From the NCBI GenBank assembly GCA_963846315.1, contig CAWJVM010000001.1, positions 1 through 64,000 of the forward strand: DNA of 64,000 bases, read 5' to 3'. Numbering within the stretch: position 1 is the first letter of the stretch; every line of letters starts with the position of its first letter. Below are positions 63,643 to 64,000 of this stretch, one piece after another. The translations under genes and the position numbers were made by a program. Source of the DNA: RPQJ01 sp963846315. Its GTDB lineage: Bacteria > Pseudomonadota > Gammaproteobacteria > Steroidobacterales > Steroidobacteraceae. Below the pieces are notes generated by a model, which saw only the letters and a list, made by a program, of their open reading frames with translations, did not search any database and was not told where the DNA came from.

Positions 63643-64000
63643 ACGACCTTCACGCGGGTGATCGCCTCCGGCAATTCGGCGGCGAACGCGCGCTGGTAGA
63701 ACTCGGCGACGGTCGGCCGCTCGAGTTCGTCGCACTTGTTGAGGAACGTCACGCGGAACGCGAGGCCGATGTCGCCGAAGATCTGCGCGTTCTCGGCCCA
63801 GGCGATGACCGTGCGCGGACTCATCACGGTGGAGATGTCGCCGTTCATGAAGCCGTTGCGCGTCATGTCCGCCACGCGGACCATGGCCATGATCGTGCGC
63901 CGCCCTGCGGCCGTGTCGTACGCGGGCGCCTTGGCCAGCACGATCGCCGCTTCGGCGTCGTGGTCGAGGTAATTGAGCGTGGTGACGATCGACCAGCGGT
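63639..64000 (-). CDS. cobS: Cobaltochelatase CobS subunit, 5' part beyond the window edge
   Basis: Only the C-terminal 120 or so residues are in the window. NYLDHDAEAAIVLAKAPAY, then ADMTRNGFMNGDISTVMSPRTVIAWAEN and IGLAFRVTFLNKCDELERPTVAEFYQRAF match the AAA+ C-terminal half of CobS. Stop TGA 63639-63641 overlaps the TTG start of cobT. Confidence 0.85.
   Translation of the reverse strand, partial: RWSIVTTLNYLDHDAEAAIVLAKAPAYDTAAGRRTIMAMVRVADMTRNGFMNGDISTVMSPRTVIAWAENAQIFGDIGLAFRVTFLNKCDELERPTVAEFYQRAFAAELPEAITRVKVV

Overview
The window is about 65% GC, gene-dense DNA from a bacterial chromosome, most likely a gammaproteobacterium. Pointers to that class are a YheU (UPF0270) gene, a PA4780-type RIO kinase, a complete System I ccmABCDEFGHI operon, an fdsGBAD formate dehydrogenase and a leucine-catabolism (isovaleryl-CoA/methylcrotonyl-CoA) operon. 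I cannot place it to genus. No rRNA, CRISPR, IS element, integrase or phage gene was seen; the only RNA gene is one tRNA-Leu(TAA).

Layout. 1-3.0 kb: a patatin-like phospholipase divergent from a multiply frameshifted membrane protein. 3.0-6.7 kb: accessory patch with an alpha/beta hydrolase, an NTF2-like lipoprotein, a Phd-PemK/MazF-type module, a convergent MazEF module with a clear palindromic operator, and a probable third antitoxin remnant. 6.8-11.1 kb: nitroreductase, then a D-amino-acid cluster (secreted D-aminoacylase-like amidohydrolase, dgcN, dgcA). 11.3-16.3 kb: a degenerate GGDEF membrane protein, a CoA-disulfide-reductase-like flavoprotein, a RIO kinase, a small basic protein, and a zinc-sensor (CZB) diguanylate cyclase. 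28.6-16.3 kb (minus strand): a long co-directional run with phosphatase, M61 and M20 peptidases, several small envelope proteins, HMG-CoA reductase, Cu/Zn SOD, GST, YheU, a 25-residue membrane peptide, RDD protein and a TPR protein. 37.0-30.1 kb: ccmABCDEFGHI plus a MaoC-like protein. 43.3-37.1 kb: isovaleryl-CoA dehydrogenase, MaoC hydratase, CitE-like lyase and both methylcrotonyl-CoA carboxylase subunits, divergent from a FadR/GntR regulator with a well-defined operator. 44.3-51.4 kb: tRNA-Leu, two GSTs and fdsGBAD. 56.7-51.4 kb: MFS transporter, FAD oxidoreductase, GMC oxidoreductase and folD; divergent SDR and secreted carboxylesterase. 64.0-59.3 kb: cobS (partial), cobT, a GFA-type protein, a broken zinc/quinone alcohol dehydrogenase and a LysR regulator.

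How the genes fit. The ivd-maoC-citE-mccBA operon could take isovaleryl-CoA to acetyl-CoA and acetoacetate, with a MaoC hydratase and a CitE-family lyase standing where liuC and liuE normally are. Formate dehydrogenase, folD, a GFA-type protein and GSTs suggest one-carbon/formaldehyde handling close to flavin oxidases of unknown substrate.

Quality warning. At least nine genes, including conserved ones such as fdsA, folD and cobT, contain apparent single-base frameshifts, mostly one extra base in short C/G runs. This looks more like residual indel error in the assembly than true decay, so each frameshifted gene is annotated across its break.
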